Below, one piece after another: positions 1 to 7,529 of a DNA stretch of 19,862 nucleotides (position 1 is its first letter; each line of letters starts with the position of its first letter). A program made the position numbers and the translations under genes. The DNA comes from an uncultured Clostridium sp. (GTDB lineage: Bacteria; Bacillota; Clostridia; Lachnospirales; Lachnospiraceae): positions 1-19,862 of the forward strand of contig CAMEWU010000013.1 in the NCBI GenBank assembly GCA_945946715.1, given 5' to 3'. The notes under the pieces were generated by a model. It had not been told where the DNA came from. It did not search any database and saw only the letters and a program-made list of their open reading frames with translations.

Positions 1-33
1 TTAGGAAAGGAAAAGTAAATCCAATCACCCTAA

Positions 34-1494
34 ATGGATAATTGGATTATACGAGCTTTTATGAACAACGAATTAACAACTGCCATTCAGTCCTGCTATG
101 CAGAAGCTGATAAGATAGAAAATACCAATATATACACAGATACGAAAATGAAATTGCGGGAAATGGTTCAGTTTGACTTCTTGCAATTCTTAGCTTATCT
201 GTGTTTTTCTGATGGTTCTGACATGCAGGCAGAATTGACTTTTATTAAAAATTACTTAGGTTATGATTTTGATGTTGCCCGATTGAATACCTTTAAGTAT
301 CAGAGAACTGCTTACAGCAGCTTTTTAACAAATCCTCCTCGCTCCTTAAGCTACTTTGCACAGTGGGATATTCGTTCTATGACTACTTACAGTAAGATGT
401 CAAAAGCTTTTATGCTGGTACACACATTCCAGCTGTTAGGAGAAACCTTTATTGCCTGCAACAATATCAGCTCCCCTATTGAAATCGGACATCTTACCAA
501 TTATGTATCTATGCTGGAACAGTATTTAAGAAAACTGGGCTTTACCGGTTCTCATGCACAGGCTGGAAATAATTTTAATACTAACAGTTCACCTACGAAT
601 TCAGCTTCTATAGGAAACAAGACACAAAACGGCACCGTCGGTAATGCCGATTCTTCTAATTCCCAACAGCCAATGGATGTGGATGCTCTTCTGGAAGAAT
701 TAAATGCATTAACCGGTTTAGACTCTGTAAAAAAAGATATTCAAAATCTGGTTAATATTATTCGTGTTCAAAAGCTACGGGAAGCCCGTGGCATGAAGCA
801 ACCAAGTATTTCCCTGCATATGGTATTCTCTGGAAATCCGGGAACCGGAAAAACCACCGTCGCCCGTCTGCTTGCCAATATTTATAAGGGACTTGGGGTG
901 TTGCCTTCCGGACATTTGGTAGAGGTAGACCGTTCCAAACTGGTAGTAGGTTATGTAGGACAAACTGCAACGAAAACAGCACAGGTGATTGACGAAGCAC
1001 TGGGTGGTGTCCTGTTCATTGATGAAGCATATACCTTAAGTGCCAACAAGGGGGAAAATGATTTCGGTCAAGAAGCCATTGATACACTTTTGAAGGCAAT
1101 GGAAGATCATCGGGATGATTTAATAGTTATCGTTGCCGGATACCCGGATTTAATGGAAGATTTCTTAAACTCCAATCCGGGACTTCGTTCCCGTTTTAAC
1201 AAATACATTTTCTTTGCCGATTACACACCGGAAGAACTCATTGAGATTTTAAAATCCATGTGTCAAAAGCAGGAATATAAAATGACAGAGGAAGCAATTA
1301 CCTTTGCTCTGGATTATTTTACAAAACGGGTGCATGAACATTCGGAATCCTTTGCCAATGCCAGAGAGGTTCGGAATTTCATGGAAAAGGCAATCGCCCA
1401 TCAGGCCTCCCGTATTGTAACGTTTGGTGATGACGTAACAGACGATGTTTTAATTACCTTTGAGCAATCAGATTTTGAGGCTGCTGTTCAATAA
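34..1494 (+). CDS. AAA+ ATPase of the CbbX/SpoVK type with TerB-like N-terminal domain
   Basis: A 486-aa protein. The C-terminal half (about 215-486) is a CbbX/SpoVK-type AAA+ module: Walker A GNPGTGKT at 267-274, Walker B VLFIDEA at 326-332, and an arginine-finger region GLRSRFNK around 383-390. Such proteins are hexameric ATPases that remodel protein partners. The N-terminal about 170 residues are helical; the stretch at 50-75 (FLAYLCFSDGSDMQAELTFI) has the acidic DG...E pattern of TerB-like domains, an inference. Residues 172-212 form an Asn/Ser/Thr/Gly-rich linker. It is the only plus-strand gene and converges on the CorA-type gene with 8 bases between stops. The start is uncertain: an in-frame stop lies just before ATG 34, the AGGAAAGG at 3-10 is too distant, and ATG 61 also lacks a good ribosome site. 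The substrate is unknown. Confidence 0.85.
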   Translation: MDNWIIRAFMNNELTTAIQSCYAEADKIENTNIYTDTKMKLREMVQFDFLQFLAYLCFSDGSDMQAELTFIKNYLGYDFDVARLNTFKYQRTAYSSFLTNPPRSLSYFAQWDIRSMTTYSKMSKAFMLVHTFQLLGETFIACNNISSPIEIGHLTNYVSMLEQYLRKLGFTGSHAQAGNNFNTNSSPTNSASIGNKTQNGTVGNADSSNSQQPMDVDALLEELNALTGLDSVKKDIQNLVNIIRVQKLREARGMKQPSISLHMVFSGNPGTGKTTVARLLANIYKGLGVLPSGHLVEVDRSKLVVGYVGQTATKTAQVIDEALGGVLFIDEAYTLSANKGENDFGQEAIDTLLKAMEDHRDDLIVIVAGYPDLMEDFLNSNPGLRSRFNKYIFFADYTPEELIEILKSMCQKQEYKMTEEAITFALDYFTKRVHEHSESFANAREVRNFMEKAIAHQASRIVTFGDDVTDDVLITFEQSDFEAAVQ

Positions 1495-1502
1495 TACCAT
1501 AA

Positions 1503-2438
1503 TTATAACAAGTGCTTCCTTCGGAACAGCCACAGACAAAAGAAAATCACAATCAGACTTAATATAATTACCATTGCATATCCATATCTCCATGTTAATT
1601 CCGGCATACTGATAAAATTCATGCCATACCAACCGGCAATCAAAGTAAGCGGTTGAAAGATGGTAGTCACAACCGTAAATAGTTTCATAACGGAGTTGAT
1701 GCTGTAATCTAACGTGGAGGAATATGCTTCCCTTACCTGTACCACATTTTCTTTCAACTCCAGGCAATGATTCCGCAACCGTTCTATTTTTGTTGCTGTC
1801 ATTTTGAAATATCGTATTTCGTCTATAGAAAACAGATTATTTTCATTTTCAATCAGAGTTTCACTGATTTCCAATAGTTGTTCATAATAATTTCGAAGTA
1901 TTGTAACTTCTTTTTTTGACGCCAGAATAGAACTGATAAATGCACGGTCAAGATCACCATCGTGAATATCCTCTTCCATTGCCTCAATCATCCATTCCTT
2001 TTGCTCTAACATCTTATTATCTGCTGATAGAATTCCTTCAAAAAATCCGTATACCAGTTTTTCTAGTGTCATATTCTCCGGCTGGAATCGATGAATGGCT
2101 GTCTGCACGATTTCAGAAGTGGAATTATCCTCATCTCGCATATCTATGACTAAGAACAGATTCCTTTTTAGAAAAATACCAACACGGTCTCGTGGCTCAT
2201 AGATATCTTCTCTGTCAATCAGATTCAAAATGCCAAAGATATAATCCGAATAAATGTCTATACTACTTCGATAATGAAATGTTTCCATTGAGCATTCTTT
2301 CATTACCTGTTCCGAAATGCCTATCATCCCATAGGATGCTTCTAAATCTTCCGGCTTCAAACAGCCTGCAATTAAGTCTTCTTTTCTATATTCATTTATA
2401 CTTATCTCTTCCAGTGTTCGTGAAAACCTGTAAAACAT
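1503..2438 (-). CDS. CorA-family divalent metal ion transporter
   Basis: A 311-aa protein with the hallmark CorA layout: a long soluble, mainly helical N-terminal part followed by two membrane segments close to the C-terminus (about 250-270 and 286-305). The signature GMN, as WYGMNF, sits at 272-274 at the end of the first membrane segment, and the tail is short and basic (RRKHLL). CorA proteins are pentameric channels for Mg2+ and sometimes Co2+ or Ni2+; the ion cannot be told from sequence. The region around 140-240 contains charged helices of the stalk type. Start ATG 2438 is preceded by AGGGGTAGAGA, an acceptable ribosome site. It appears monocistronic: the Rpn gene upstream ends in a terminator. 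No clear terminator follows the stop, which faces the stop of the AAA+ gene. Confidence 0.9.
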   Translation of the reverse strand: MFYRFSRTLEEISINEYRKEDLIAGCLKPEDLEASYGMIGISEQVMKECSMETFHYRSSIDIYSDYIFGILNLIDREDIYEPRDRVGIFLKRNLFLVIDMRDEDNSTSEIVQTAIHRFQPENMTLEKLVYGFFEGILSADNKMLEQKEWMIEAMEEDIHDGDLDRAFISSILASKKEVTILRNYYEQLLEISETLIENENNLFSIDEIRYFKMTATKIERLRNHCLELKENVVQVREAYSSTLDYSINSVMKLFTVVTTIFQPLTLIAGWYGMNFISMPELTWRYGYAMVIILSLIVIFFCLWLFRRKHLL

Positions 2439-2503
2439 TCTCTACCCCTGCCTGTTCTTTATGATATTAGATGTATTTCTTTACCATATTTCTATCATGG
2501 CAT

Positions 2504-2542
2504 AAAAAAGGAGAAATATGCACAAGTGCAATTTCTCCTTTT
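2504..2542 (-). terminator. Intrinsic terminator after the Rpn-family gene
   Basis: Arms AAAAGGAGAAAT (2506-2517) and ATTTCTCCTTTT (2531-2542) pair over 12 bp. An inner TGCAC/GTGCA stem with one bulged A continues the helix to a tiny loop. Read on the minus strand, the hairpin ends in a run of six T. It lies 40 bases beyond the stop of the Rpn gene and before the start of the CorA-type gene, so it should separate the two transcripts. On the plus strand only four T follow, so activity in that direction would be weak. Confidence 0.85.
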
Positions 2543-2582
2543 GCTTACCAAACAACTTCTTCTCTTTATAAGTCAATTCTTC

Positions 2583-3452
2583 CTATCGTTTTATGCTTTC
2601 CTCCTCCAGTTTTTTCACTGTTTCTTCCGATAAACCCGTTTTTTCGGCTATCGTTGACACATCTAAAATTCCAAGCAACTGCTTTGCTATCTCAATTGCT
2701 TTTTCTTGACGTCCTTTTTCCATGCCTTTTGCCATACCCTCGGCTGTTGCTCTTTCTTCTATCAATTGTTCCCATTCCCAACTTTTCATATATTGAATTC
2801 CAACCTCCTTGTCATCCTTCACTCTTTTTACGTAGTTATGGATTGCTTCAATGTTTTGATTAGTTACATTTTCTGCAATACTGTTCTCCATGTATTTTAA
2901 CATTTCTTGAAGCTCCTGACTAGGGGTCCCTTCTATTCCTTTTGTATATAAATATATTTTTTTAGTACCGTCATCATAAGGAAGATTAGGGTTCTCTACA
3001 CATTGATTTTGTACTGTATAAACCATACGATTATCACCGAACGGATCGTATGGAAGAATCATTATAATTACTACATTCTTTAATTTTCTATAATCCATGT
3101 TACGGTCCAATAATCGCGAATCAATCAAGCCCTGGTAATATCTGGTGCGTTTTGGCAACGCCTTTCGTTCCACATTTCTATTTGGTTCAATATCATAGAT
3201 TTCTGATTCAACTTCAACATCTGTTTCCGGCTCTACTGCTTCAATGAACGCATCTAAACGGATTCCATGTAAATCAGTATCCCTCCCCGGGATTGCTTTC
3301 TGTGCTGCAACTTTTACTCTTCCGATCTTTTTTCCCAAAATAGTTTCAAGTAAAATCCGGCAAAAATTCTCACCATCTTCACCCCGAGAAACTAATTGTT
3401 GAAATAAAAAATCATCCAACAGATTTAAATCTTCTAATTTACGTCTTATCAT
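2583..3452 (-). CDS. Rpn-family PD-(D/E)XK nuclease / putative transposase-like protein
   Basis: A 289-aa protein beginning MIRRKLEDLN. The start at 3452 is chosen because AAAGGAGAAGTGCGT precedes it; the reading frame stays open upstream to 3569 but has no ribosome site. It matches the Rpn/PDDEXK_2 family, nucleases related to E. coli RpnA that promote recA-independent recombination, widespread in gut Firmicutes. Visible marks: GIRLDAF at 63-69 (Asp67), the beta-strand motif IYDIEPN at 85-91 (Glu89), a basic helix KRTRYYQ at 101-107, and VIIMILPYDPFG at 128-139. The end has a repeated charged segment (GMAKGMEKGRQEKA, 239-252) and a helix-turn-helix-like tail (about 263-287). The catalytic E-x-Q/K reads E-P-N here, which is usual in one subgroup but leaves activity uncertain. 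No inverted repeats mark it as an active transposon. Confidence 0.8.
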   Translation of the reverse strand: MIRRKLEDLNLLDDFLFQQLVSRGEDGENFCRILLETILGKKIGRVKVAAQKAIPGRDTDLHGIRLDAFIEAVEPETDVEVESEIYDIEPNRNVERKALPKRTRYYQGLIDSRLLDRNMDYRKLKNVVIIMILPYDPFGDNRMVYTVQNQCVENPNLPYDDGTKKIYLYTKGIEGTPSQELQEMLKYMENSIAENVTNQNIEAIHNYVKRVKDDKEVGIQYMKSWEWEQLIEERATAEGMAKGMEKGRQEKAIEIAKQLLGILDVSTIAEKTGLSEETVKKLEEESIKR

Positions 3453-3548
3453 ACGCACTTCTCCTTTGTTTTTCATATTAAAATTGGAATAATCATGGCA
3501 GAATTGCCGAATTTGTCTGAAACCACAAAATAATTGAATTATCTTTAG

Positions 3549-3623
3549 AAAAAGAAAACAACTTACCATTCATGGCTGCTAAGTATATTATACCTAACAG
3601 CACAGGAAATAGCAAGTTGTTTT
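3549..3623 (-). terminator. Long nested hairpin with U-rich tail after manA
   Basis: On the minus strand, AAAACAACTTGCTATTT (3607-3623) pairs with GAATGGTAAGTTGTTTT (3555-3571) over 17 bp using three G-U pairs. Inside, GCTGTTAGGTAT and ATACTTAGCAGC (3590-3601 and 3575-3586) form a 12-bp stem with two G-U pairs and a three-base loop. A small internal loop joins the stems. The tail is TTTT-C-TTTTT. All wobbles are G-U only in minus-strand RNA; on the plus strand they become A-C mismatches, so the structure appears to be selected as minus-strand RNA. It starts 22 bases after the manA stop, hence most likely the operon terminator, although the length is unusual. Confidence 0.65.
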
Positions 3624-3644
3624 GATAATTTAATTTTTAATATA

Positions 3645-4574
3645 TTACAAGCTTGAGGTAATAATTTTCATATTTCCTTCCAAGGTATAATCACCATATC
3701 CGGCAGGAAGTATAAAATGGTCACCCTTCTTGATTGAAATACCGTTGATAGTACCATTTCCTTCTAGGATACTAACATTCAAGAATGGCTTGTCCTGAGT
3801 AAAGGTTGCCGAACCATGAACATCAATCTTATTCACTGCATAAAAATCACAGGTAATTAGATTCTGTTTTTCATAGCCGTCTCCTGTTTCCTTGGTCTCC
3901 GATACCTCATATGGTACAAATGGTGCTTCAATTACATCGATGCTCTTTTCTACATGAAGTTCTCTTGGCTTACCATTGCTTAATCGGTCATAGTCATATA
4001 CCCGATAGGTAATATCACTGTTCTGTTGTGTTTCCAGTATCAGCGTGCCACCTTTAATCGCATGCAGACAGCCCGGGTTAATCTGGAAGAAATCTCCCTT
4101 TTTAATTGGAATTACCCGAATAAAATCATTCCATCGTTTATTCAGAATCATTTCTTTTACTTCTTCATGATCCTTAGCATGGTGTCCAATTACAATCTGT
4201 GCATCTTCATCACAATCCACAATATACCAACATTCCGTCTTGCCCAAAGAACCATTTTCATGTTCTTTGGCGTAGGCATCATTGGGGTGTACCTGAATAC
4301 TCAAATCCGCCTTTGCATCAATCAACTTAATCAGCAGTGGATAACGGTCTCCTTCTACATATCCGAACAATTCCCGGTGTATATCCCATAACTCACTCAA
4401 ATGCTTTCCGGCATACTCACCATTCTCTACAATACAATCCCCATTAGGATGTGCACTGATTGCCCAACATTCTCCTGTATCATCTCCCGGAATATCATAT
4501 CCGAAATCTACTCCTAAGCGGTTACCGCCCCAAATCATTTCCTTAAATACCGGCTTTAAAAAAATTGGTTCCAT
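3645..4574 (-). CDS. manA: Mannose-6-phosphate isomerase, class I
   Basis: Interconverts mannose 6-phosphate and fructose 6-phosphate in the cytoplasm. At 309 aa it has the short length of the Bacillus ManA type. Zinc ligands are visible: Gln94 and His96 in SIQVHPND, Glu114 in GKTECWY and His171 in CLHAIKGG; the catalytic-site arginine is probably Arg191 in ITYRVYDYDR. The C-terminal about 80 residues are a second cupin-like half. Start ATG 4574 follows TAAAGGAGAACGAAA. It lies 54 bases after the ROK kinase gene with no terminator between them, so the pair is probably co-transcribed, as in the Bacillus gmu locus, where a fructokinase and a mannose-6-phosphate isomerase are neighbours. The two together link mannose and fructose entry to glycolysis. 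A long hairpin follows the stop. Confidence 0.93.
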   Translation of the reverse strand: MEPIFLKPVFKEMIWGGNRLGVDFGYDIPGDDTGECWAISAHPNGDCIVENGEYAGKHLSELWDIHRELFGYVEGDRYPLLIKLIDAKADLSIQVHPNDAYAKEHENGSLGKTECWYIVDCDEDAQIVIGHHAKDHEEVKEMILNKRWNDFIRVIPIKKGDFFQINPGCLHAIKGGTLILETQQNSDITYRVYDYDRLSNGKPRELHVEKSIDVIEAPFVPYEVSETKETGDGYEKQNLITCDFYAVNKIDVHGSATFTQDKPFLNVSILEGNGTINGISIKKGDHFILPAGYGDYTLEGNMKIITSSL

Positions 4575-4628
4575 TTTCGTTCTCCTTTAGCCCAACCTAT
4601 TTTATTTTCATTCTTTTCAAAACGGTCC

Positions 4629-5519
4629 TTATGTTTCCTGTTGCAATGCCAATTCTGCCAGACGTATACAGCCCACAATTCCCTGGTCATCATGCAAACT
4701 TGCCGGCACGATGTAGGAATCCATATCTTCCATTTCCGATGTCCGAATATAGCCGTTCATTTTCTCTACTACCTTTCGGCGAATCAGTGGGAAAAGCTGC
4801 TCCTGATGCATCACCCCACCACCTAAAATAATCCGCTGTGGGGAAACCGTTAAAATGAAGTTCACAATTGCCTCTGCCAGATATTCACTTTCCAGTTCCC
4901 ATACTTCTGTTTTATCTATCAACTGAACCGCCTTTTTCCCCCATCGCCTCTCAATGGATGGTCCCGCTGCAAAGCCTTCCAGACAATTCTTATGATATGG
5001 GCAGATACAATGCGCTTCATCTCCTGCTACCGGTGCAACCAGAATATGTCCTGCTTCCGGATGTAACATACCATGAACCAGCTTTCCTCCAATCGCAATA
5101 CCTGCTCCAATTCCCGTTCCAATGGTTATGTACATAACAGAATTTAAGCCCTTTGCACTTCCATAAGTCATTTCTCCCAAACAAGAACCGTTCACATCCG
5201 TATCCAAGCCGATTGGCACTGAAAATGCTTCTTTCAATGCATTCAAAATAGAAAAATATCGCCAAGGTAATTTGGGGGTATCCAGAATGGAACCATAGGT
5301 TGAGGACTCCGGATTTACATCTACCGGTCCAAATGCAGCAATTCCAATGGCATCTATCGGCATCTCCTGATCCTTAGACTTGAAATAATCTATAATCTTG
5401 GGTACGGTCTCTTCCGGTGTCGTTGTAGGGATGGAAATCTGCTCCTGTATTCTACCTGTTTCATCTCCAATGGCACACACCATCTTTGTTCCCCCGGCTT
5501 CTAATGCTCCATAACGCAT
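4629..5519 (-). CDS. ROK-family sugar kinase, probably fructokinase
   Basis: A 296-aa cytoplasmic ATP-dependent sugar kinase. Start MRYGALEAGG at 5519 is preceded by AGAAAGGAGAAGTACT; an in-frame GTG seven codons earlier has no such site. ROK marks: phosphate-1 loop GALEAGGTK (4-12), catalytic aspartate in GLDTDVNG (Asp109), phosphate-2 loop TIGTGIGAG (132-140), and a zinc site made of His158 (GHILV) and the cysteines of HCICPYHKNC (171, 173, 179). The EAGGTK start and the zinc cluster resemble Bacillus YdhR/GmuE fructokinases rather than glucokinases; the sugar is inferred. It lies 52 bases after coaBC and 54 before manA on the same strand, so it probably shares their transcript and yields fructose 6-phosphate next to ManA. 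Confidence 0.88.
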   Translation of the reverse strand: MRYGALEAGGTKMVCAIGDETGRIQEQISIPTTTPEETVPKIIDYFKSKDQEMPIDAIGIAAFGPVDVNPESSTYGSILDTPKLPWRYFSILNALKEAFSVPIGLDTDVNGSCLGEMTYGSAKGLNSVMYITIGTGIGAGIAIGGKLVHGMLHPEAGHILVAPVAGDEAHCICPYHKNCLEGFAAGPSIERRWGKKAVQLIDKTEVWELESEYLAEAIVNFILTVSPQRIILGGGVMHQEQLFPLIRRKVVEKMNGYIRTSEMEDMDSYIVPASLHDDQGIVGCIRLAELALQQET

Positions 5520-5571
5520 AGTACTTCTCCTTTCTACCACATCTCATTTTCGTGAACGTTAACCTCGAATC

Positions 5572-6768
5572 CTAAGACTTCTCGGTGTTCATTATCGTAT
5601 CCAATATTTTTTCTGCTACAGCTTCTTTCCTCATCTGTGGCAGTTCAACCACTTCATCCTTCATAATCAATGTTACTACATTGGTATCTACACCAAAACC
5701 TGCACCCGGTACCTTCAGATTGTTGGCAACTACCATATCGATATTCTTCTTGGCAAGCTTTGCCTTGGAATTCTCTAACATATTTTCCGTTTCCATGGAA
5801 AATCCGCATAAGAACTGTCCTTCTCTACGATTTTCACCCAGCCATTTCAAAATATCCGTTGTACGAACTAAGGTAAGGCTACTGTCGCCTTCCTGCTTTT
5901 TAATCTTCTCTTCTGCTACCATTGCCGGAGTATAATCCGCTACTGCTGCTGACTTAATTATAATGTCTGCTTCCGGGCTATACTTCTTAACTGCCTGGAA
6001 CATATCCTCTGCACTGACAACCGAAACTACTTTTACAAATGGTGGCGGTGCGATACTCACCGGTCCACTAATTAATGTCACATCAGCGCCTCGTTCCATG
6101 GCTACTCTTGCAATGGCATATCCCATCTTTCCGGTAGAGTGGTTACTAATAAACCGTACCGGATCAATTTTTTCCCTGGTCGGTCCTGCCGTTACTAATA
6201 CCTTTTTACCAATCATATCTTTTTCATATCGAATTTCACGAAGAATATAATCCATCAGCACCTGCTCCGATGGCATCTTTCCGGCTCCAACATCTTTGCA
6301 TGCCAGCAATCCCACCTCCGGTTGGATCACTGTCATACCATAATGCTCTAATTTCTTTAAGTTATCCTGTACAATGGGATTCTCGAACATCTGGGTATTC
6401 ATTGCCGGAGAAATCAGCTTTTTACACTTGCACGCCATTACCGTAGTTGTCAGCATATCATCTGCAATGCCATTGGCAATTTTGCCGATTACGTTCGCTG
6501 ATGCTGGTGCTACCAGTACCACATCCGCCTTTTTTGCTAACGATACATGTTCAATATTATAATTGAAATTCCGGTCAAAGGTATCCACTAATGTCTTATG
6601 GTTGGTTAACGTCTCAAATGTAATGGGATTAATAAAATTCGTTGCATTTTGTGTCATTAACACATATACATCTGCATGCTGTTTTACAAGCATACTGGTC
6701 AGATTTGCAATCTTATAAGCAGCAATACTGCCGGTAACTCCCAAAATTACTGTTTTTCCTGCTAACAT
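5572..6768 (-). CDS. coaBC: Bifunctional phosphopantothenoylcysteine decarboxylase / phosphopantothenate-cysteine ligase
   Basis: A 398-aa two-domain enzyme of CoA synthesis. The CoaC flavin domain (1-180) contains VTGSIAAYK at 11-19, catalytic His74 (IEHVSLA), PAMN at 121-124, and Cys157 with the substrate lid KMPS (164-167). The CoaB ligase domain (185-398) contains VTAGPTREKIDPVRFISN with Asn209, AAVADY (274-279) and the EKIKK lysine near 288, all positions matching the E. coli Dfp landmarks within a residue. Nothing appears missing. Start ATG 6768 follows TTTTAGGAGGAACCGCT. The gene follows the nicotinamidase-like gene by only 21 bases, so the two are likely translated from one transcript. 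PanC and PanD, earlier enzymes of the same pathway, are encoded some 12 kb upstream on the same strand. Confidence 0.96.
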   Translation of the reverse strand: MLAGKTVILGVTGSIAAYKIANLTSMLVKQHADVYVLMTQNATNFINPITFETLTNHKTLVDTFDRNFNYNIEHVSLAKKADVVLVAPASANVIGKIANGIADDMLTTTVMACKCKKLISPAMNTQMFENPIVQDNLKKLEHYGMTVIQPEVGLLACKDVGAGKMPSEQVLMDYILREIRYEKDMIGKKVLVTAGPTREKIDPVRFISNHSTGKMGYAIARVAMERGADVTLISGPVSIAPPPFVKVVSVVSAEDMFQAVKKYSPEADIIIKSAAVADYTPAMVAEEKIKKQEGDSSLTLVRTTDILKWLGENRREGQFLCGFSMETENMLENSKAKLAKKNIDMVVANNLKVPGAGFGVDTNVVTLIMKDEVVELPQMRKEAVAEKILDTIMNTEKS

Positions 6769-6789
6769 AGCGGTTCCTCCTAAAATCTT

Positions 6790-7320
6790 TTATTGAAGAT
6801 GATTCTCGATTTGAATCTGACACATCTTCATAGCGTCCAAAGCATTTCGATGACTTTCCGGCGATACTCCTGCACAGCAGGCAGCATCAACAATTATTTT
6901 TACTTCCGGCAAAAATGCCTTTATCAGCATCGCATTGGAAATGACACAGATATCTGTACATAAGCCAACTAATGTAATACTGTTAATTTCATCTTTGGCA
7001 TTCTCTTCTCTTAATAAACTTCCCAAGTCTGGCGAACCGAATGTTACCTTATCAATTGGTACCTCTGTCCGTAATGTTTCCAACTCCTCACAGATTTCCC
7101 ATCCCTTTGTTCCCCGGATACAATGAGGAACCGGAAGATTCTTTCCTTCCTGGGTTTCCATATAATTTTCTTCATGGGTATCTCTGGTAAATAACACCTT
7201 GCCGGAAAAATTCCGAATTCTCTCTGCTACCTTTGGAACAATCGCAACAGCTTCCTTAGTTCCCAATGCTCCATCAATAAAATCATTCTGCATATCTACT
7301 ACAATTAAAATATCCTGCAT
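6790..7320 (-). CDS. Isochorismatase-fold cysteine hydrolase, probable nicotinamidase
   Basis: A 176-aa cytoplasmic hydrolase. ATG 7320 is taken as the start because AAAGGAGAAAATCAA precedes it; an open frame begins eight codons earlier without a ribosome site. The catalytic triad is clear: Asp9 (VVDMQNDF), Lys91 (IDKVTFGS) and Cys125 (GLCTDICV). Metal-site residues fit the streptococcal nicotinamidase pattern: Asp47 and His49 in FTRDTH, Glu58 in QEGK and His66 in PHCIRGT. The likely reaction is nicotinamide to nicotinate in NAD salvage, though other amides are possible in this superfamily. It is the first gene of the group with coaBC, the ROK kinase and manA. A terminator-like double hairpin lies between it and the upstream GGDEF gene, but I found no convincing promoter in its leader. 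Confidence 0.85.
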   Translation of the reverse strand: MQDILIVVDMQNDFIDGALGTKEAVAIVPKVAERIRNFSGKVLFTRDTHEENYMETQEGKNLPVPHCIRGTKGWEICEELETLRTEVPIDKVTFGSPDLGSLLREENAKDEINSITLVGLCTDICVISNAMLIKAFLPEVKIIVDAACCAGVSPESHRNALDAMKMCQIQIENHLQ

Positions 7321-7403
7321 TTGATTTTCTCCTTTACTTACCACATTTGCTTATAGTGCCAGTGTACCAGAATCGCTTTCTGTCATAACGTCCATCATCA
7401 GTA

Positions 7404-7458
7404 AAAAAAGAATAGCATAATTAGCGTAAAATGTCACTATCCACGTAAGGATGCTATT
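7404..7458 (-). terminator. Second U-tailed hairpin in the nicotinamidase gene leader
   Basis: On the minus strand AATAGCAT (7451-7458) pairs with ATGCTATT (7411-7418). The stem continues inside through TTA/TAA and CGT/ACG with a small internal loop and one bulge, and seven T (7404-7410) follow. It lies about 30 bases beyond the terminator of the GGDEF gene and 84 bases before the hydrolase start codon. It may be a back-up terminator or an attenuator of the next operon. Confidence 0.5.
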
Positions 7459-7480
7459 AATCACTCTCACATAAGAGCAT

Positions 7481-7529
7481 AAAACCAGCTCCTATCTATG
7501 CCATTCACAATCAGATAGGAGCTGATTTT
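7481..7529 (-). terminator. Intrinsic terminator of the signalling island
   Basis: The arms are 7513-7529 and 7481-7497. On the minus strand they read AAAATCAGCTCCTATCT and AGATAGGAGCTGGTTTT, 17 bp with a single U-G pair and a 15-base loop. The hairpin begins at the stop codon of the receiver-GGDEF gene and ends in TTTT. The wobble pair forms only in minus-strand RNA. It closes the six-gene signalling group. Confidence 0.85.

Noticed and set aside
2471..2863. Plus-strand open frame of 130 codons
   Set aside because: It is antisense to the well-supported Rpn gene, has low-complexity hydrophobic content and no ribosome site.
3555..3623. Terminal inverted repeats of an insertion sequence carrying the Rpn gene
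   Set aside because: Both arms lie on the same side of the gene and only 35 bases apart, and no matching repeat was noticed beyond 2583.
5520..5540. Longer ROK kinase beginning with MVERRSTM
   Set aside because: The ribosome binding site lies inside this extension and fits ATG 5519; the family normally begins just before GALEAGGTK.
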